This document shows positions 9,073 to 17,427 of a DNA stretch of 64,000 nucleotides, piece by piece. Both the position numbers and the translations under genes were made by a program. Position 1 is the first letter of the stretch. Every line of letters begins with the position of its first letter. The DNA is taken from the NCBI GenBank assembly GCA_963709325.1, contig CAVPVV010000001.1, positions 186,001-250,000 on the forward strand. The letters are read 5' to 3'. The notes beneath the pieces are model-generated. The model saw nothing but the letters and a program-made list of their open reading frames with translations, made no database searches and had not been told where the DNA came from. The DNA is from VFZN01 sp963709325. Lineage in GTDB: Bacteria; Acidobacteriota; Vicinamibacteria; Vicinamibacterales; UBA2999.

Positions 9073-9861
9073 TTGACCCCCGTCCGCATCGCGCTCGCGA
9101 ACCTGCGGTATCCGGCGTCGCCGGACGCATCCGTCGCGCTCGCCGAGCAGGCGATTGCCGACGCTTCGGCGGGTGGAGCGGCCGTCGTCTGCTTTCCTGA
9201 GTGTTACGTGCCCGGATACCGCGCCACAGGCAGGAAGGTGGCGCCGCCAGCCCCGGCGTTTCTCGAGTCGGCGTTCGAGTCGATCGCTTCAGCAGCGGCA
9301 CGCGCCGGGATCACCGTCATTCTCGGAACCGAGCGTGCGCTCGGCGGCCCGCCGGTCGCGTCGGCGCTGGTTGTCGGGCCGGACGGTCGGCGGCTCGGAT
9401 TCCAGGACAAGGTGCAGCTCGATCCGTCCGAGGAAGGCCTCTATGCGTCGGGAACGAACCGCCAGGTCTTCCAGGCCGGTCCGCTGACATTCGGCATCGT
9501 GATCTGCCACGAAGGCTGGCGTTATCCGGAGACGGTGCGCTGGGCGGCGAGGCGCGGCGCCCACGTGGTGTTCCACCCGCAGTTCCACGAGCACGAGCCG
9601 GGCGCCTTTGTTCCGTCCGAGTACGCAGATCCCAGGAACTCCTTCCACGAGAAGGCGGCGTTGTGCCGTGCCGCCGAGAACGCCTGCTATTTCGCGACCG
9701 TCAATTACGCCAGCGACCGCTCCCCGACCACGTCCGCGGTCGTGAGCCCGGACGGCACGCTGCTGTGCTATCAGCCTTACGGACAGCATGGGCTGTTGGT
9801 CGCTGACCTCGATCTTTCGCTGGCCACCGGCCTGCTGGCACGCCGATTGAAAGCGTACTGA
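9073..9861 (+). CDS. Carbon-nitrogen hydrolase (nitrilase superfamily)
   Basis: A 262-residue cytoplasmic C-N hydrolase. The Glu-Lys-Cys triad is present: Glu43 in FPECYVPGYR, Lys113 in GFQDKVQLDPSE, Cys145 in VICHEGWRYPE. These enzymes cleave nitriles, amides or carbamoyl groups to an acid and ammonia. The start is taken as TTG 9073 because homology begins at TPVRIALANLRYP and a TACAAT box sits just before it; upstream codons in frame are not protein-like. The stop TGA overlaps the ATG of an MFS transporter by one base, suggesting uptake and hydrolysis of the same compound. Substrate unknown. Confidence 0.85.
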   Translation: MTPVRIALANLRYPASPDASVALAEQAIADASAGGAAVVCFPECYVPGYRATGRKVAPPAPAFLESAFESIASAAARAGITVILGTERALGGPPVASALVVGPDGRRLGFQDKVQLDPSEEGLYASGTNRQVFQAGPLTFGIVICHEGWRYPETVRWAARRGAHVVFHPQFHEHEPGAFVPSEYADPRNSFHEKAALCRAAENACYFATVNYASDRSPTTSAVVSPDGTLLCYQPYGQHGLLVADLDLSLATGLLARRLKAY

Positions 9862-11114
9862 TGCGCGTCAGGCACCGCGTCCTCGGATACCTGATTCTCC
9901 TCTTCGCCATCACCTACATCGATCGGGTCTGCATCTCCATCGCCGGTCCGCGGATGCAGGAGGAGCTCGGAATCGATCCGGTGGGCTGGGGCTGGGTGAC
10001 GGCGATGTTCACCTTGGCCTATGCGCTGTTCGAGATCCCGACGGGGACGATGGGCGATCGGCTCGGGCCGCGGCGTGTGATCACCCGGATCGTCGTGTGG
10101 TGGTCGGTCTTTACCTCGCTCACCGGGCTGGTGTCGAACTTCTACGTGCTGCTCGCTACGCGCTTCTGTTTCGGGGCCGGCGAAGCAGGGGTGTTCCCGA
10201 ACGCGTCGATCGTCGTGTCCCGGTGGTTTCCGTCCGGCCAGCGGGCGAGCATCTCCGGCGTGATGCTGATGGCGAGTCAGATCGGCGGGGCCTTGGCGCC
10301 GCTGCTCGTCGTCCCGATTCAGATGCGCTACGGATGGCGCGCGTCGTTTCTGGTCTTCGGTGTCGTCGGCGCGATCTGGGCAATGGCCTGGTACCTGTGG
10401 TTCCGCGATATCCCGGCCGAGATGCCTGGCGTGAGTGCGGCGGAGCTCCGAGAGCTCTCGACGGCCCAACCGCCGCCGGTGCACTCCTTCCCGTGGCGGA
10501 TGGCGCTGCGATCGGAAACCATGGTGGCGACGCTCGGCGTCGCCTTCTGCTACATCTACGTCTATACGTTCTTCCAGACCTGGTTCCACACGTTCCTGGT
10601 GAAAGGCCGTGGCGTGAGCGAAGGCGGTCTTGTGCTCTCGGCGCTGCCGTACGTGATTGCCGCGTGCGCCAACGTCGGCGGCGGGGCTGCCAGTGACGCG
10701 CTGGTGCGGCGCCTGGGACGCCAACGGGGCCGGCGATCGATCGGCTCCGCGGCCCTGGGTCTGGCCGGACTGCTGACGCTCGCGGCGATGATCACGCCGC
10801 AGCCGCTCTTGACCATCGTGCTGCTCTCGCTCGTCTACGGCGCGATCACCTTCCAGCAGTCGGGCGTGTTCGGCGTCTGCCTCGACCTTGGCGGCCGCCA
10901 TGCCGGTGCGATTGTCGGCCTGATGAACACCGCCGCCCAGGTCGGCGGATTCGTGTCGTCGATCGCGTTCGGCTACCTGGTGAACCGGTTCGGCAGCTAC
11001 GACGCGCCTTTCGTGCCGATGGCGACGCTGCTGTTCGTCGGCGCGATCCTCTGGCTGCGGATCGACGCATCGAAGCCGATCGCCCTCGAGTCCGGTCACT
11101 CGGGCGCGGAGTAG
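9861..11114 (+). CDS. MFS transporter, anion:cation symporter-like
   Basis: A 417-residue inner-membrane carrier with about twelve hydrophobic segments. ITYIDRVCISIA in the first helix and GDRLGPRRVI in the loop after helix 2 fit the anion:cation symporter (glucarate, tartrate, phthalate, allantoate) branch of the major facilitator superfamily. It starts one base inside the stop of the nitrilase gene, so the two are almost certainly one transcript. A role in importing an organic acid or amide for the hydrolases nearby is inference. No truncation is seen. Confidence 0.84.
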   Translation: MRVRHRVLGYLILLFAITYIDRVCISIAGPRMQEELGIDPVGWGWVTAMFTLAYALFEIPTGTMGDRLGPRRVITRIVVWWSVFTSLTGLVSNFYVLLATRFCFGAGEAGVFPNASIVVSRWFPSGQRASISGVMLMASQIGGALAPLLVVPIQMRYGWRASFLVFGVVGAIWAMAWYLWFRDIPAEMPGVSAAELRELSTAQPPPVHSFPWRMALRSETMVATLGVAFCYIYVYTFFQTWFHTFLVKGRGVSEGGLVLSALPYVIAACANVGGGAASDALVRRLGRQRGRRSIGSAALGLAGLLTLAAMITPQPLLTIVLLSLVYGAITFQQSGVFGVCLDLGGRHAGAIVGLMNTAAQVGGFVSSIAFGYLVNRFGSYDAPFVPMATLLFVGAILWLRIDASKPIALESGHSGAE

Positions 11115-11134
11115 ACTCTGAGCCGGACCCGCGC

Positions 11135-12181
11135 ATGACCTTGACCGAACTGTTCGGCATCGAGCTTCCGATCGTCCAGGCGCCGATGGCTGGCGTGCAG
11201 GGCAGCGCGCTCGCCATTGCCGTGTCGAACGCCGGCGGGCTCGGATCGCTGCCGTGCGCCATGCTCGCGCCCGAGGACATGCAACGCGAGCTGACGGCAA
11301 TCCGATCGCAAACGACGCGGCCGTTCAACGTCAACTTCTTCTGCCACGAGGATCCGGCGCGCGATGCCGGGTGTGAGGCGGCGTGGATCGATACGCTCCG
11401 CCCGTACTTCGACGAGCTGGGGCTGGACTCGTCGGCAGTGGCCCTGAATGGGGGAGCCAGGCGCCCGTTCGATCGCGACATGGCCGACGTGCTCGAGCCG
11501 TTTCGTCCGCCGGTGGTGAGCTTCCACTTCGGGTTGCCGGCGCCGGATCTCCTCGCCCGCGTGAAGGGCTGGGGGTCGAAAGTCGTATCGTCGGCGACTA
11601 CCGTGGACGAAGCGCGCTGGCTTGAAGCGCGCGGCGTGGACGCCATCGTTGCCCAGGGGCTCGAGGCAGGCGGGCATCGCGGTCACTTCCTGTCCGGTGA
11701 CCTCCAGGCGCAGGTGGGAACCTTCGCGTTGACCCCGCAGATCGCTCGCGCGGTGCGGCTCCCGGTGATTGCCGCCGGAGGCATCGCCGACGCGGCCGGA
11801 GTGAGCGCGGCGCTTTCTCTCGGGGCGGCGGCCGCGCAGGTCGGTACTTCGTATCTGCTCTGCGATGAAGCGACGACCGGCCCGTTGCATCGGGCCGCGC
11901 TCGCGCGCGGCAACGCCGCGGTGACCGCGATCACCAACGTGTTCACCGGCCGGCCGGCGCGCGGCATCGTCAACCGCCTGATCCGCGATCTCGGTGCGAT
12001 CAGCCCGCTCGTCCCGCCATTTCCGCTTGCCTCCGGTGCCGTGCTGGCGCTGAGGCGCGAAGCCGAGCGCCGCGGCCGTGACGACTTCTCGCCGATGTGG
12101 GCCGGCCAGAACCTCAGCGGCTGCCGGCCCGTGAGCGCAAGCGTCCTCACCCGCGAGTTGACCGCCACGGGAGGCCGATAA
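11135..12181 (+). CDS. Nitronate monooxygenase (2-nitropropane dioxygenase family)
   Basis: A 348-residue FMN-dependent TIM-barrel enzyme that oxidises alkyl nitronates; relatives include enoyl reductase FabK. ELPIVQAPMAGV opens the barrel, QGLEAGGHRG holds the catalytic-type His (about residue 181), and PVIAAGGIADAAGV with GAAAAQVGTSYLLC forms the FMN phosphate site. It lies 20 bp after the MFS gene and its TAA overlaps the next ATG, so it belongs to the same operon-like run. FabK is less likely because the sequence follows the NMO pattern and there is no fatty-acid context. Confidence 0.85.
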   Translation: MTLTELFGIELPIVQAPMAGVQGSALAIAVSNAGGLGSLPCAMLAPEDMQRELTAIRSQTTRPFNVNFFCHEDPARDAGCEAAWIDTLRPYFDELGLDSSAVALNGGARRPFDRDMADVLEPFRPPVVSFHFGLPAPDLLARVKGWGSKVVSSATTVDEARWLEARGVDAIVAQGLEAGGHRGHFLSGDLQAQVGTFALTPQIARAVRLPVIAAGGIADAAGVSAALSLGAAAAQVGTSYLLCDEATTGPLHRAALARGNAAVTAITNVFTGRPARGIVNRLIRDLGAISPLVPPFPLASGAVLALRREAERRGRDDFSPMWAGQNLSGCRPVSASVLTRELTATGGR

Positions 12182-13359
12182 TGCTGACGCGTCGTCAGTT
12201 CGTTCAGGCGGCGGCTCTGTCAGCGCCGCTCCTGCGTGAGGTGGGCGGGTCGGCGGCAAGATACGACTTGCTGATCAAGGGCGGACGCGTTCTCGATCCA
12301 TCGCAAGGGCTGAACGGGCCGCTCGACGTCGCCATCCAGCAGGGCCGCATCGCCGCCGTCGCCCGCGGCCTGGCGGCCTCGGACGCGGCCGATGTCCTCG
12401 ACGCGCGCGGCCACATCGTTGCCCCGGGGCTGGTGGACATCCACGTGCACACCGGCACGGACCTGACCCCGGCGGAATGCCTCTCCACGGGTGTCACGTC
12501 AATGGTGGACGGCGGGACTTCGGGCGCAGACAACGTGGCGGAGCTCGTGGCGGTGGCGCGAGACGCGCCGAACCGCGTCCGGATTCTCTTGAACCTGGCG
12601 CGGACCGGTCTCGGCGGCGCCGAAGGCGAGCTGATGGACTTTGCCCACGCCGATGTCGAGGCCGGCCGGCGAGCGCTGGCCACCCATCCGGACTTTGTCA
12701 TCGGAGTCAAGGCCCGCTTGTCGCGGAACGTCGCGGGCGATCGGGATCTCGACGCAGTCCGCCGCGCGCACGAGATCACCGGTCCGCACAACCTTCCGCT
12801 GATGGTCCACATCGGACAAACCTCGTCTCCGCTGCCGGCGATCCTCGCATTGCTGCGGCCCGGTGACATCGTCACTCACATCTACTCGCCTCCGCCGAAC
12901 GGGATGCTCGACGCCAACGGCCGCGTCTTGGCAGAGGTCCGGGACGCTCGCCGGCGAGGCATCGTGTTCGACGTTGGCAACGGCCGCAACGGGCACATCA
13001 CCTGGGAGGTGGTCGAGCGGGCGCTGCAGCAGGACTTCCTGCCCGATACGATTTCCTCCGACCTGACCAAGCCGGGGCGCACGGATCGCGCGTTCGACCT
13101 GCCGACGGTGCTCTCGAAGTTCCTGCTGCTCGGACTGTCGCTGGAGCAAGTGATCGCCCGCGCCACGGTCAATGCCGCCGCAGCGATTTCTGTCTTCAAG
13201 GGCCTCGGGACGCTTCGCGTCGGCGCTCCCGCCGATGTCTGTGTGTTCGACGTCGAGGATGGCGATTTCGAGTTCGTGGACAACGAGCGGAGCGTCCGGA
13301 AAGGGCGGCAGAAGATCGTTACCCGTGCAGTGGTCGCGGGCGGGAAGCGGGCGGTATGA
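12181..13359 (+). CDS. Amidohydrolase/deacetylase-family metallohydrolase with Tat-type signal
   Basis: A 392-residue amidohydrolase-superfamily protein. The N-terminus MLTRRQFVQAAALSAPLL is a twin-arginine-like signal, so it is probably exported. DIHVHTGTD provides His88 and His90, IGVKARLS the likely carboxylated Lys, MVHIGQTS and VTHIYSPP further His ligands, and SSDLTK the catalytic Asp. This set is typical of the deacetylase/dihydroorotase-like group (EF_0837 type) acting on N-acyl or cyclic amide substrates. ATG 12181 overlaps the preceding TAA. It sits between a nitronate monooxygenase and an asparaginase and shares their direction and spacing. Confidence 0.82.
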   Translation: MLTRRQFVQAAALSAPLLREVGGSAARYDLLIKGGRVLDPSQGLNGPLDVAIQQGRIAAVARGLAASDAADVLDARGHIVAPGLVDIHVHTGTDLTPAECLSTGVTSMVDGGTSGADNVAELVAVARDAPNRVRILLNLARTGLGGAEGELMDFAHADVEAGRRALATHPDFVIGVKARLSRNVAGDRDLDAVRRAHEITGPHNLPLMVHIGQTSSPLPAILALLRPGDIVTHIYSPPPNGMLDANGRVLAEVRDARRRGIVFDVGNGRNGHITWEVVERALQQDFLPDTISSDLTKPGRTDRAFDLPTVLSKFLLLGLSLEQVIARATVNAAAAISVFKGLGTLRVGAPADVCVFDVEDGDFEFVDNERSVRKGRQKIVTRAVVAGGKRAV

Positions 13360-13370
13360 GGAGGGTTGGC

Positions 13371-14654
13371 ATGCGCATAGGGTGGTGGTATGTGTGGAGC
13401 CGCCTGGCTATCGTCGTGCTCCTGCCGTGGCTGGGTGGCGCGGTGGCCGCGACCGACGCTGCCGGCCAGACAGCGCTCCCGGTGATATGGGTGCTGTCCA
13501 CCGGCGGGACGATCTCGGGGAAGGGAGCGAGTTCGACGAGCCTTGCGGAGTACCAGTCGGGCGCGTTGCGCGGCGAGGATCTCGTTGCCGCGGTTCCCGA
13601 GCTCAAGCAGGTCGCCGCCGTCAAGGTCGAGCAGATCGCAAACGTCAGCAGCACCGACATCACCATCGCGGACTGGCTGACGCTGGCCAACCGCATCAAC
13701 GCGATCTACGCCGAGGATCCCAAGGTCGCGGGCGTCGTCATCACGCACGGCACCAACACACTCGAGGAGACCGCGTACTTCCTGAACCTCACGGTCAAGG
13801 ACGATCGTCCGGTGGTGCTCGTCGGGGCAATGCGTCCGGCCTCGGCGATCAGCGCCGACGGCCCGCTCAACCTGCTGAACGCGGTCCGGACCGCGGCATC
13901 GAAGGAGGCGCGCGGCAAGGGCGTGCTCGTCGTGCTCAACGACGAGATCAATGGCGCGCGCGATGTCAGCAAGACCAACACGTATCGCGTCGAGACCTTT
14001 CGCGGCGGCGAGCTCGGATTGCTCGGCTACGTGGACGCGGATGCCGTCGTCTTCTACCGTGCCTCGCTCAAGCGGCACACGGCGCGATCGGAGTTCGACG
14101 TGCGCGGGCTGACCACGCTGCCTCCGGTTGATATCGTCTACTCCTACGTTCAGCCGAGCACGGGCATGGCGCAGTCGCTGGTGAACGGCGGCGTGAAGGG
14201 CATCGTGTTCGCGGGCACGGGCGCCGGGCTGGTTTCGACAGCCGAGCGCGATGCGATCAAGCCGTTCCAGGCGATGTCACCGGACGCGCAGCCGGTGCTG
14301 GTCCGATCGAACCGGACCGGGAACGGGCGTGTTGTCGCGTTACCCGAATACGACGCGCTCGGGATGGTGCCGGCCGACAACCTCAACCCGCAGAAAGCGC
14401 GGATCCTGCTGATGCTGGCCTTGACCAGAACCCGCGATCGCGCCGAGATCCGCCGGATGTTTGCCGAGTACCGACTTTCGGCCTCAAGATGTCGGGATGG
14501 ACCTGCACCTCCCGGACGCCATCGCCATCCTGGAACGAACGCCTCGCACGCTCGAGGCGCTGCTGTCGGGACTCACCCCGACCTGGACCGACGCCAACGA
14601 GGGGCCCGACACATGGAGCCCGTACATCATCGTCGGCCACCTCATCCACGGTGA
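13371..14654 (+). CDS. Type II L-asparaginase, exported; stop codon apparently lost
   Basis: Periplasmic asparaginase releasing ammonia from Asn. A Sec signal is followed by VLSTGGTISG with the nucleophilic Thr; ITHGTNTLEETAYF holds the second Thr-Lys site, where the usual Asp of HGTDT is Asn. GAMRPASAISADGPLNL is also typical. The start ATG 13371 is preferred because AGGAGGG (13359-13365) lies five bases before it; ATG 13356 overlaps the previous stop. Homology ends at MFAEY (residue 367, position 14472). The next codon is CGA, one transition from TGA, and the frame then runs 60 more residues of unrelated sequence through the DinB gene to 14654. That tail is probably not original. Confidence 0.83.
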   Translation: MRIGWWYVWSRLAIVVLLPWLGGAVAATDAAGQTALPVIWVLSTGGTISGKGASSTSLAEYQSGALRGEDLVAAVPELKQVAAVKVEQIANVSSTDITIADWLTLANRINAIYAEDPKVAGVVITHGTNTLEETAYFLNLTVKDDRPVVLVGAMRPASAISADGPLNLLNAVRTAASKEARGKGVLVVLNDEINGARDVSKTNTYRVETFRGGELGLLGYVDADAVVFYRASLKRHTARSEFDVRGLTTLPPVDIVYSYVQPSTGMAQSLVNGGVKGIVFAGTGAGLVSTAERDAIKPFQAMSPDAQPVLVRSNRTGNGRVVALPEYDALGMVPADNLNPQKARILLMLALTRTRDRAEIRRMFAEYRLSASRCRDGPAPPGRHRHPGTNASHARGAAVGTHPDLDRRQRGARHMEPVHHRRPPHPR

Positions 14655-15021
14655 GCGCACCGATTGGATTCCACGCGCTCGCATCATTCTGGAGCAGGGC
14701 CCCAGCCGCCGCTTCACGCCCTACGATCGTTTCGCGCAGTTCGAGGAGAGCGCGGGGAAGTCGCTCACGGAACTCCTCGACGAGTTCGCGCACCTGCGCT
14801 CGGCCAATGTCGGGATTCTCGAGGAATGGAATCTCACCGAAGAGCAGCTCGGGCTTACCGGCGAACACCCCGAGTTCGGTACAGTGACGCTGCGGCAACT
14901 GCTGGCTACGTGGGTCGCGCACGATCTGTCGCATCTGGCGCAGGCGACACGAGTGATGGCCAAGCGATGCCGCGACGCGGTCGGGCCGTGGCGGGCCTAC
15001 CTGCCGGTGATGGACCGCTAA
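14497..15021 (+). CDS. DinB-family protein
   Basis: A 174-residue four-helix-bundle protein of the DinB/YfiT-like superfamily. The three His expected to bind a divalent metal are in VGHLIHGERTDW and WVAHDLSHLAQ. Members are thiol-dependent transferases or of unknown function; this subfamily has no assigned substrate. The frame is open further upstream, but similarity begins about MDLHLPDAIAIL, so ATG 14497 is chosen. It overlaps the read-through tail of the asparaginase gene in another frame. Confidence 0.75.
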   Translation: MDLHLPDAIAILERTPRTLEALLSGLTPTWTDANEGPDTWSPYIIVGHLIHGERTDWIPRARIILEQGPSRRFTPYDRFAQFEESAGKSLTELLDEFAHLRSANVGILEEWNLTEEQLGLTGEHPEFGTVTLRQLLATWVAHDLSHLAQATRVMAKRCRDAVGPWRAYLPVMDR

Positions 15022-15043
15022 GCGCTGTGGGAGAATCCGCGGC

Positions 15044-15541
15044 GTGAGCGAGGCAGGTTCGGCGGTGACGCGCGTTCGGCAGGCACTGGACGAGGCGGGG
15101 ATCACCGCACGCGTGATGGAATTGCCGGCGAGCACGCACACCTCGGTGGAGGCGGCGCAGGCTGTCGGTTGCGCGGTCGAGCAAATCGCCAAGTCCGTGG
15201 TGTTCCGGCGTGCCGACACCGGCGGCGCCGTGCTCGTGGTGCTGCGGGGTGTGGATCGCGTCGACACGAAGGCGCTGGCCGCGCATCTCGGCAGCAGGAT
15301 CGAGCGCGCCACACCCGAGTTCGTCCGCGACGCGACCGGCTTCGTCGTCGGTGGCGTCCCGCCGCTCGCGCACACCACAGCCGTCGAAGTGATCGTGGAT
15401 GATGGACTGCTTCAGTATCGCGAGGTGTGGGCGGCCGCGGGAACGCCGAACGCGGTGTTCGCCGCGGACCCGCGGCAGTTGACCTCGCTCGGCACGAGGC
15501 TTCACGTCGCCGAGGCCCCGCCCCCGCCCACGAAGGCATGA
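15044..15541 (+). CDS. YbaK/EbsC-family aminoacyl-tRNA deacylase
   Basis: A 165-residue trans-editing domain related to YbaK and ProX, which clear mischarged Cys-tRNA or Ala-tRNA on tRNA-Pro. THTSVEAAQAVGCAVEQIAKSVVFR contains the conserved catalytic Lys, and GFVVGGVPPLAH is the family glycine-rich motif. It starts with GTG seven bases after a GAGAAT hexamer, which suggests a leaderless message. The stop overlaps the ATG of the next gene. Confidence 0.82.
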   Translation: MSEAGSAVTRVRQALDEAGITARVMELPASTHTSVEAAQAVGCAVEQIAKSVVFRRADTGGAVLVVLRGVDRVDTKALAAHLGSRIERATPEFVRDATGFVVGGVPPLAHTTAVEVIVDDGLLQYREVWAAAGTPNAVFAADPRQLTSLGTRLHVAEAPPPPTKA

Positions 15542-16329
15542 TCCGGTTCGTCGCCGCCGTCGCGACGGTGCTCGCCCTTGCCGGGATGCTGGTCGCCATT
15601 GCGTATCTCGCGCAACGGCGCCTGCTGTTCCCCGCGCCGCCCGGGCCTCATCCGGCGCCGTCCGGCGGAGTCGAGGTCGTGCGTCTGGAAATGCCGTTCG
15701 GCGTGGTCGAAGCGTTGCTCCTGCTGCCGATGGAGCTGTCCTCGCAGCCGGTGCCGCTGCTGCTCTTCGCGCACGGCAACGGCGAATTGGCCGACTACTG
15801 GGTGGACGAGTTCGGCCCGCCGCGGGCCTCGGGCTGGGCCGTGCTGCTGCTCGAATACCCCGGCTACGGACGGTCCGCAGGGCGTCCGTCGGAAGGCGCT
15901 GTCCGGGCGGTTGCCAGCGCCGCCTACGAGTGGGCCCGGCGCGATCCGCGCATCGACCGCCGCCACATCGTGGCCTACGGGCGATCACTGGGTGGCGCGG
16001 TTGCGGCGGGCCTGGCCGCGGATCGCAACCTGCCCGGATTGATTCTCGAATCCGCGTTCACCAGCGTGAGGCCGTTCGCGGCGCAGTTCCACGTGCCCGC
16101 GTTCCTGGTGCGCGATCCCTTCGACACGCTGGCGGCACTGACCGTCTATCGCGGCCGGTTGCTGGTGCTGCATGGCCGGGACGACACCATCGTACCGATC
16201 GCTCACGGTCGGACTCTCGCCGGTGCCGTCGACGGGTCCACTTTCTTCGAGCTGGTGTGCGGCCACAACGATTGCCCGCGGTCGTGGGATCGAATCGAGC
16301 CGTTTTTGCGCCAGCTCGTGGTACCCTGA
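15538..16329 (+). CDS. Membrane-anchored alpha/beta hydrolase (BAAT/YqiA-like)
   Basis: A 263-residue alpha/beta hydrolase. Residues about 5-25 form one transmembrane helix. AHGNGEL is the oxyanion-hole region, YGRSLGG carries nucleophile Ser150, LHGRDDTIVP the acid and CGHNDCP the His. This pattern matches the human ABHD13/Wis2-like group of lysophospholipase-type enzymes. ATG 15538 overlaps the previous stop (ATGA). Substrate unknown. Confidence 0.8.
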   Translation: MIRFVAAVATVLALAGMLVAIAYLAQRRLLFPAPPGPHPAPSGGVEVVRLEMPFGVVEALLLLPMELSSQPVPLLLFAHGNGELADYWVDEFGPPRASGWAVLLLEYPGYGRSAGRPSEGAVRAVASAAYEWARRDPRIDRRHIVAYGRSLGGAVAAGLAADRNLPGLILESAFTSVRPFAAQFHVPAFLVRDPFDTLAALTVYRGRLLVLHGRDDTIVPIAHGRTLAGAVDGSTFFELVCGHNDCPRSWDRIEPFLRQLVVP

Positions 16330-16336
16330 GCGCCCG

Positions 16337-16960
16337 ATGTCCGCGATCGCGCCCCTCACGCGCGCCCACATCGACGTTGCAGCCGCCACCATCGCCCGGG
16401 CCTTTGCCGCGGATCCGCTGTTCGAGTGGGTCCTTCCGGATCCGGCCCGGCGGCGTGCCCGGATGGAGCGTCTCAATCGCATCCCCCTCGAATACGGTCT
16501 GCGCTGGGGCCGGGTCATGCAGTCGCACGAGGGGCGCGGTATCGCTATCTGGCTCCCGCCAGACACCGGCATCACGGTCGGCGGGCTGATCCGGTGCGGC
16601 ATGCTCGGCGCGCCCTTCTATCTCGGGCCGCGCGCGTTCGGGCGATTCATCGCCGCGAACCAGGCGATGGAGACCTTGCACAACAAGTACGTGCACGAGG
16701 CGCACTGGTATCTGATGATCGTCGCCGTCGATCCCGAGCTGCACGGCCGCGGTATCGGAACGGCGCTTCTTCAGGAGGGGTTTTCCGAGGTGGATGCCTC
16801 CCGGCACGTCTGCTACCTCGAGACCAGCTACGAGCGGAACCTCGGGTTGTACCGGCGCCACGGCTTCAAGGTGCTCGAAACGGTGCCGCTCGGAAAGAAC
16901 GGTCCGCCGGGGTGGGCGATGTGGCGCTCGGCCGCGCCCCGCGCCGTCGCGTGCCGATGA
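16337..16960 (+). CDS. GNAT-family N-acetyltransferase
   Basis: A 207-residue GNAT protein. VDPELHGRGIGTALLQEG (about 130-147) is the acetyl-CoA binding motif A, and LETSYERNLGLYRRHGFKVLE is motif B. The overall pattern, including DPLFEWVLPDP at the N-terminus, resembles the branch annotated as puromycin or small-molecule acetyltransferases. It starts eight bases after the alpha/beta hydrolase and overlaps the following SRPBCC gene (ATGA). The acceptor is unknown. Confidence 0.82.
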   Translation: MSAIAPLTRAHIDVAAATIARAFAADPLFEWVLPDPARRRARMERLNRIPLEYGLRWGRVMQSHEGRGIAIWLPPDTGITVGGLIRCGMLGAPFYLGPRAFGRFIAANQAMETLHNKYVHEAHWYLMIVAVDPELHGRGIGTALLQEGFSEVDASRHVCYLETSYERNLGLYRRHGFKVLETVPLGKNGPPGWAMWRSAAPRAVACR

Positions 16961-17418
16961 CCGGCGATCGGCCATCCTTCGAACGGAGCTTCGACATCGC
17001 CGCGCCACCCGAGAGCGTGTGGCCGGTGATCAGCGGCGTGGAGCAGTGGCACGAGTGGACGCCGTCGATCACCAGGGTGACGCTGCTCGGCAGCGGCGCG
17101 TTCGCGGTTGGGCGGCGCGCCTTCATCCGTCAGCCGAAACTTCCGCCCGCGTTGTGGACGGTGACCGAGGTCGTCCCCGGTCGCAGCTTCACATGGGTGA
17201 GCGTGGCGCCGGGACTGCGCGTGACCGGGTTCCACGGCGTTGAGCCGACGCCGGTAGGGAGCCGTGCGACGCTCGCCATCCGCCTGGAGGGGCTGTTTGC
17301 CGGCATGTGGTGGCGGCTGACGCGACGGATCACCGAGCGTTACGTGAACGACGAAGCCGAGGGTCTCAAGGCACGCAGCGAGAACCCGGCCTACGTGCAC
17401 GGCGGCGCGAGGGTGTAA
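16957..17418 (+). CDS. SRPBCC-family ligand-binding protein
   Basis: A 153-residue START-like (polyketide cyclase/dehydrase) domain. FERSFDIAAPPESVWPVISGVEQWHEW is the standard opening of the family, and the strand-turn pattern continues to a C-terminal helix. Such proteins bind hydrophobic ligands; no catalytic assignment is possible. It overlaps the GNAT gene by four bases. Confidence 0.78.
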   Translation: MTGDRPSFERSFDIAAPPESVWPVISGVEQWHEWTPSITRVTLLGSGAFAVGRRAFIRQPKLPPALWTVTEVVPGRSFTWVSVAPGLRVTGFHGVEPTPVGSRATLAIRLEGLFAGMWWRLTRRITERYVNDEAEGLKARSENPAYVHGGARV

Positions 17419-17419
17419 T
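17414..17419 (+). promoter_or_regulatory. -10-like TGTAAT before the amidase start
   Basis: TGTAAT ends 8 nt before the ATG at 17428, giving a predicted leader of about 2 nt. It overlaps the last codons of the SRPBCC gene. Confidence 0.35.
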
Positions 17420-17427
17420 CTCGCGGC

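Noticed and set aside
6996..9089. A 697-codon antisense frame opposite the glycosyltransferase-methyltransferase
   Set aside because: The sense strand has clear GT, SAM and coiled-coil motifs; the antisense product is low-information.
13356..13370. ATG 13356 as the asparaginase start
   Set aside because: The AGGAGGG motif is correctly spaced for ATG 13371, and the signal peptide begins cleanly there.
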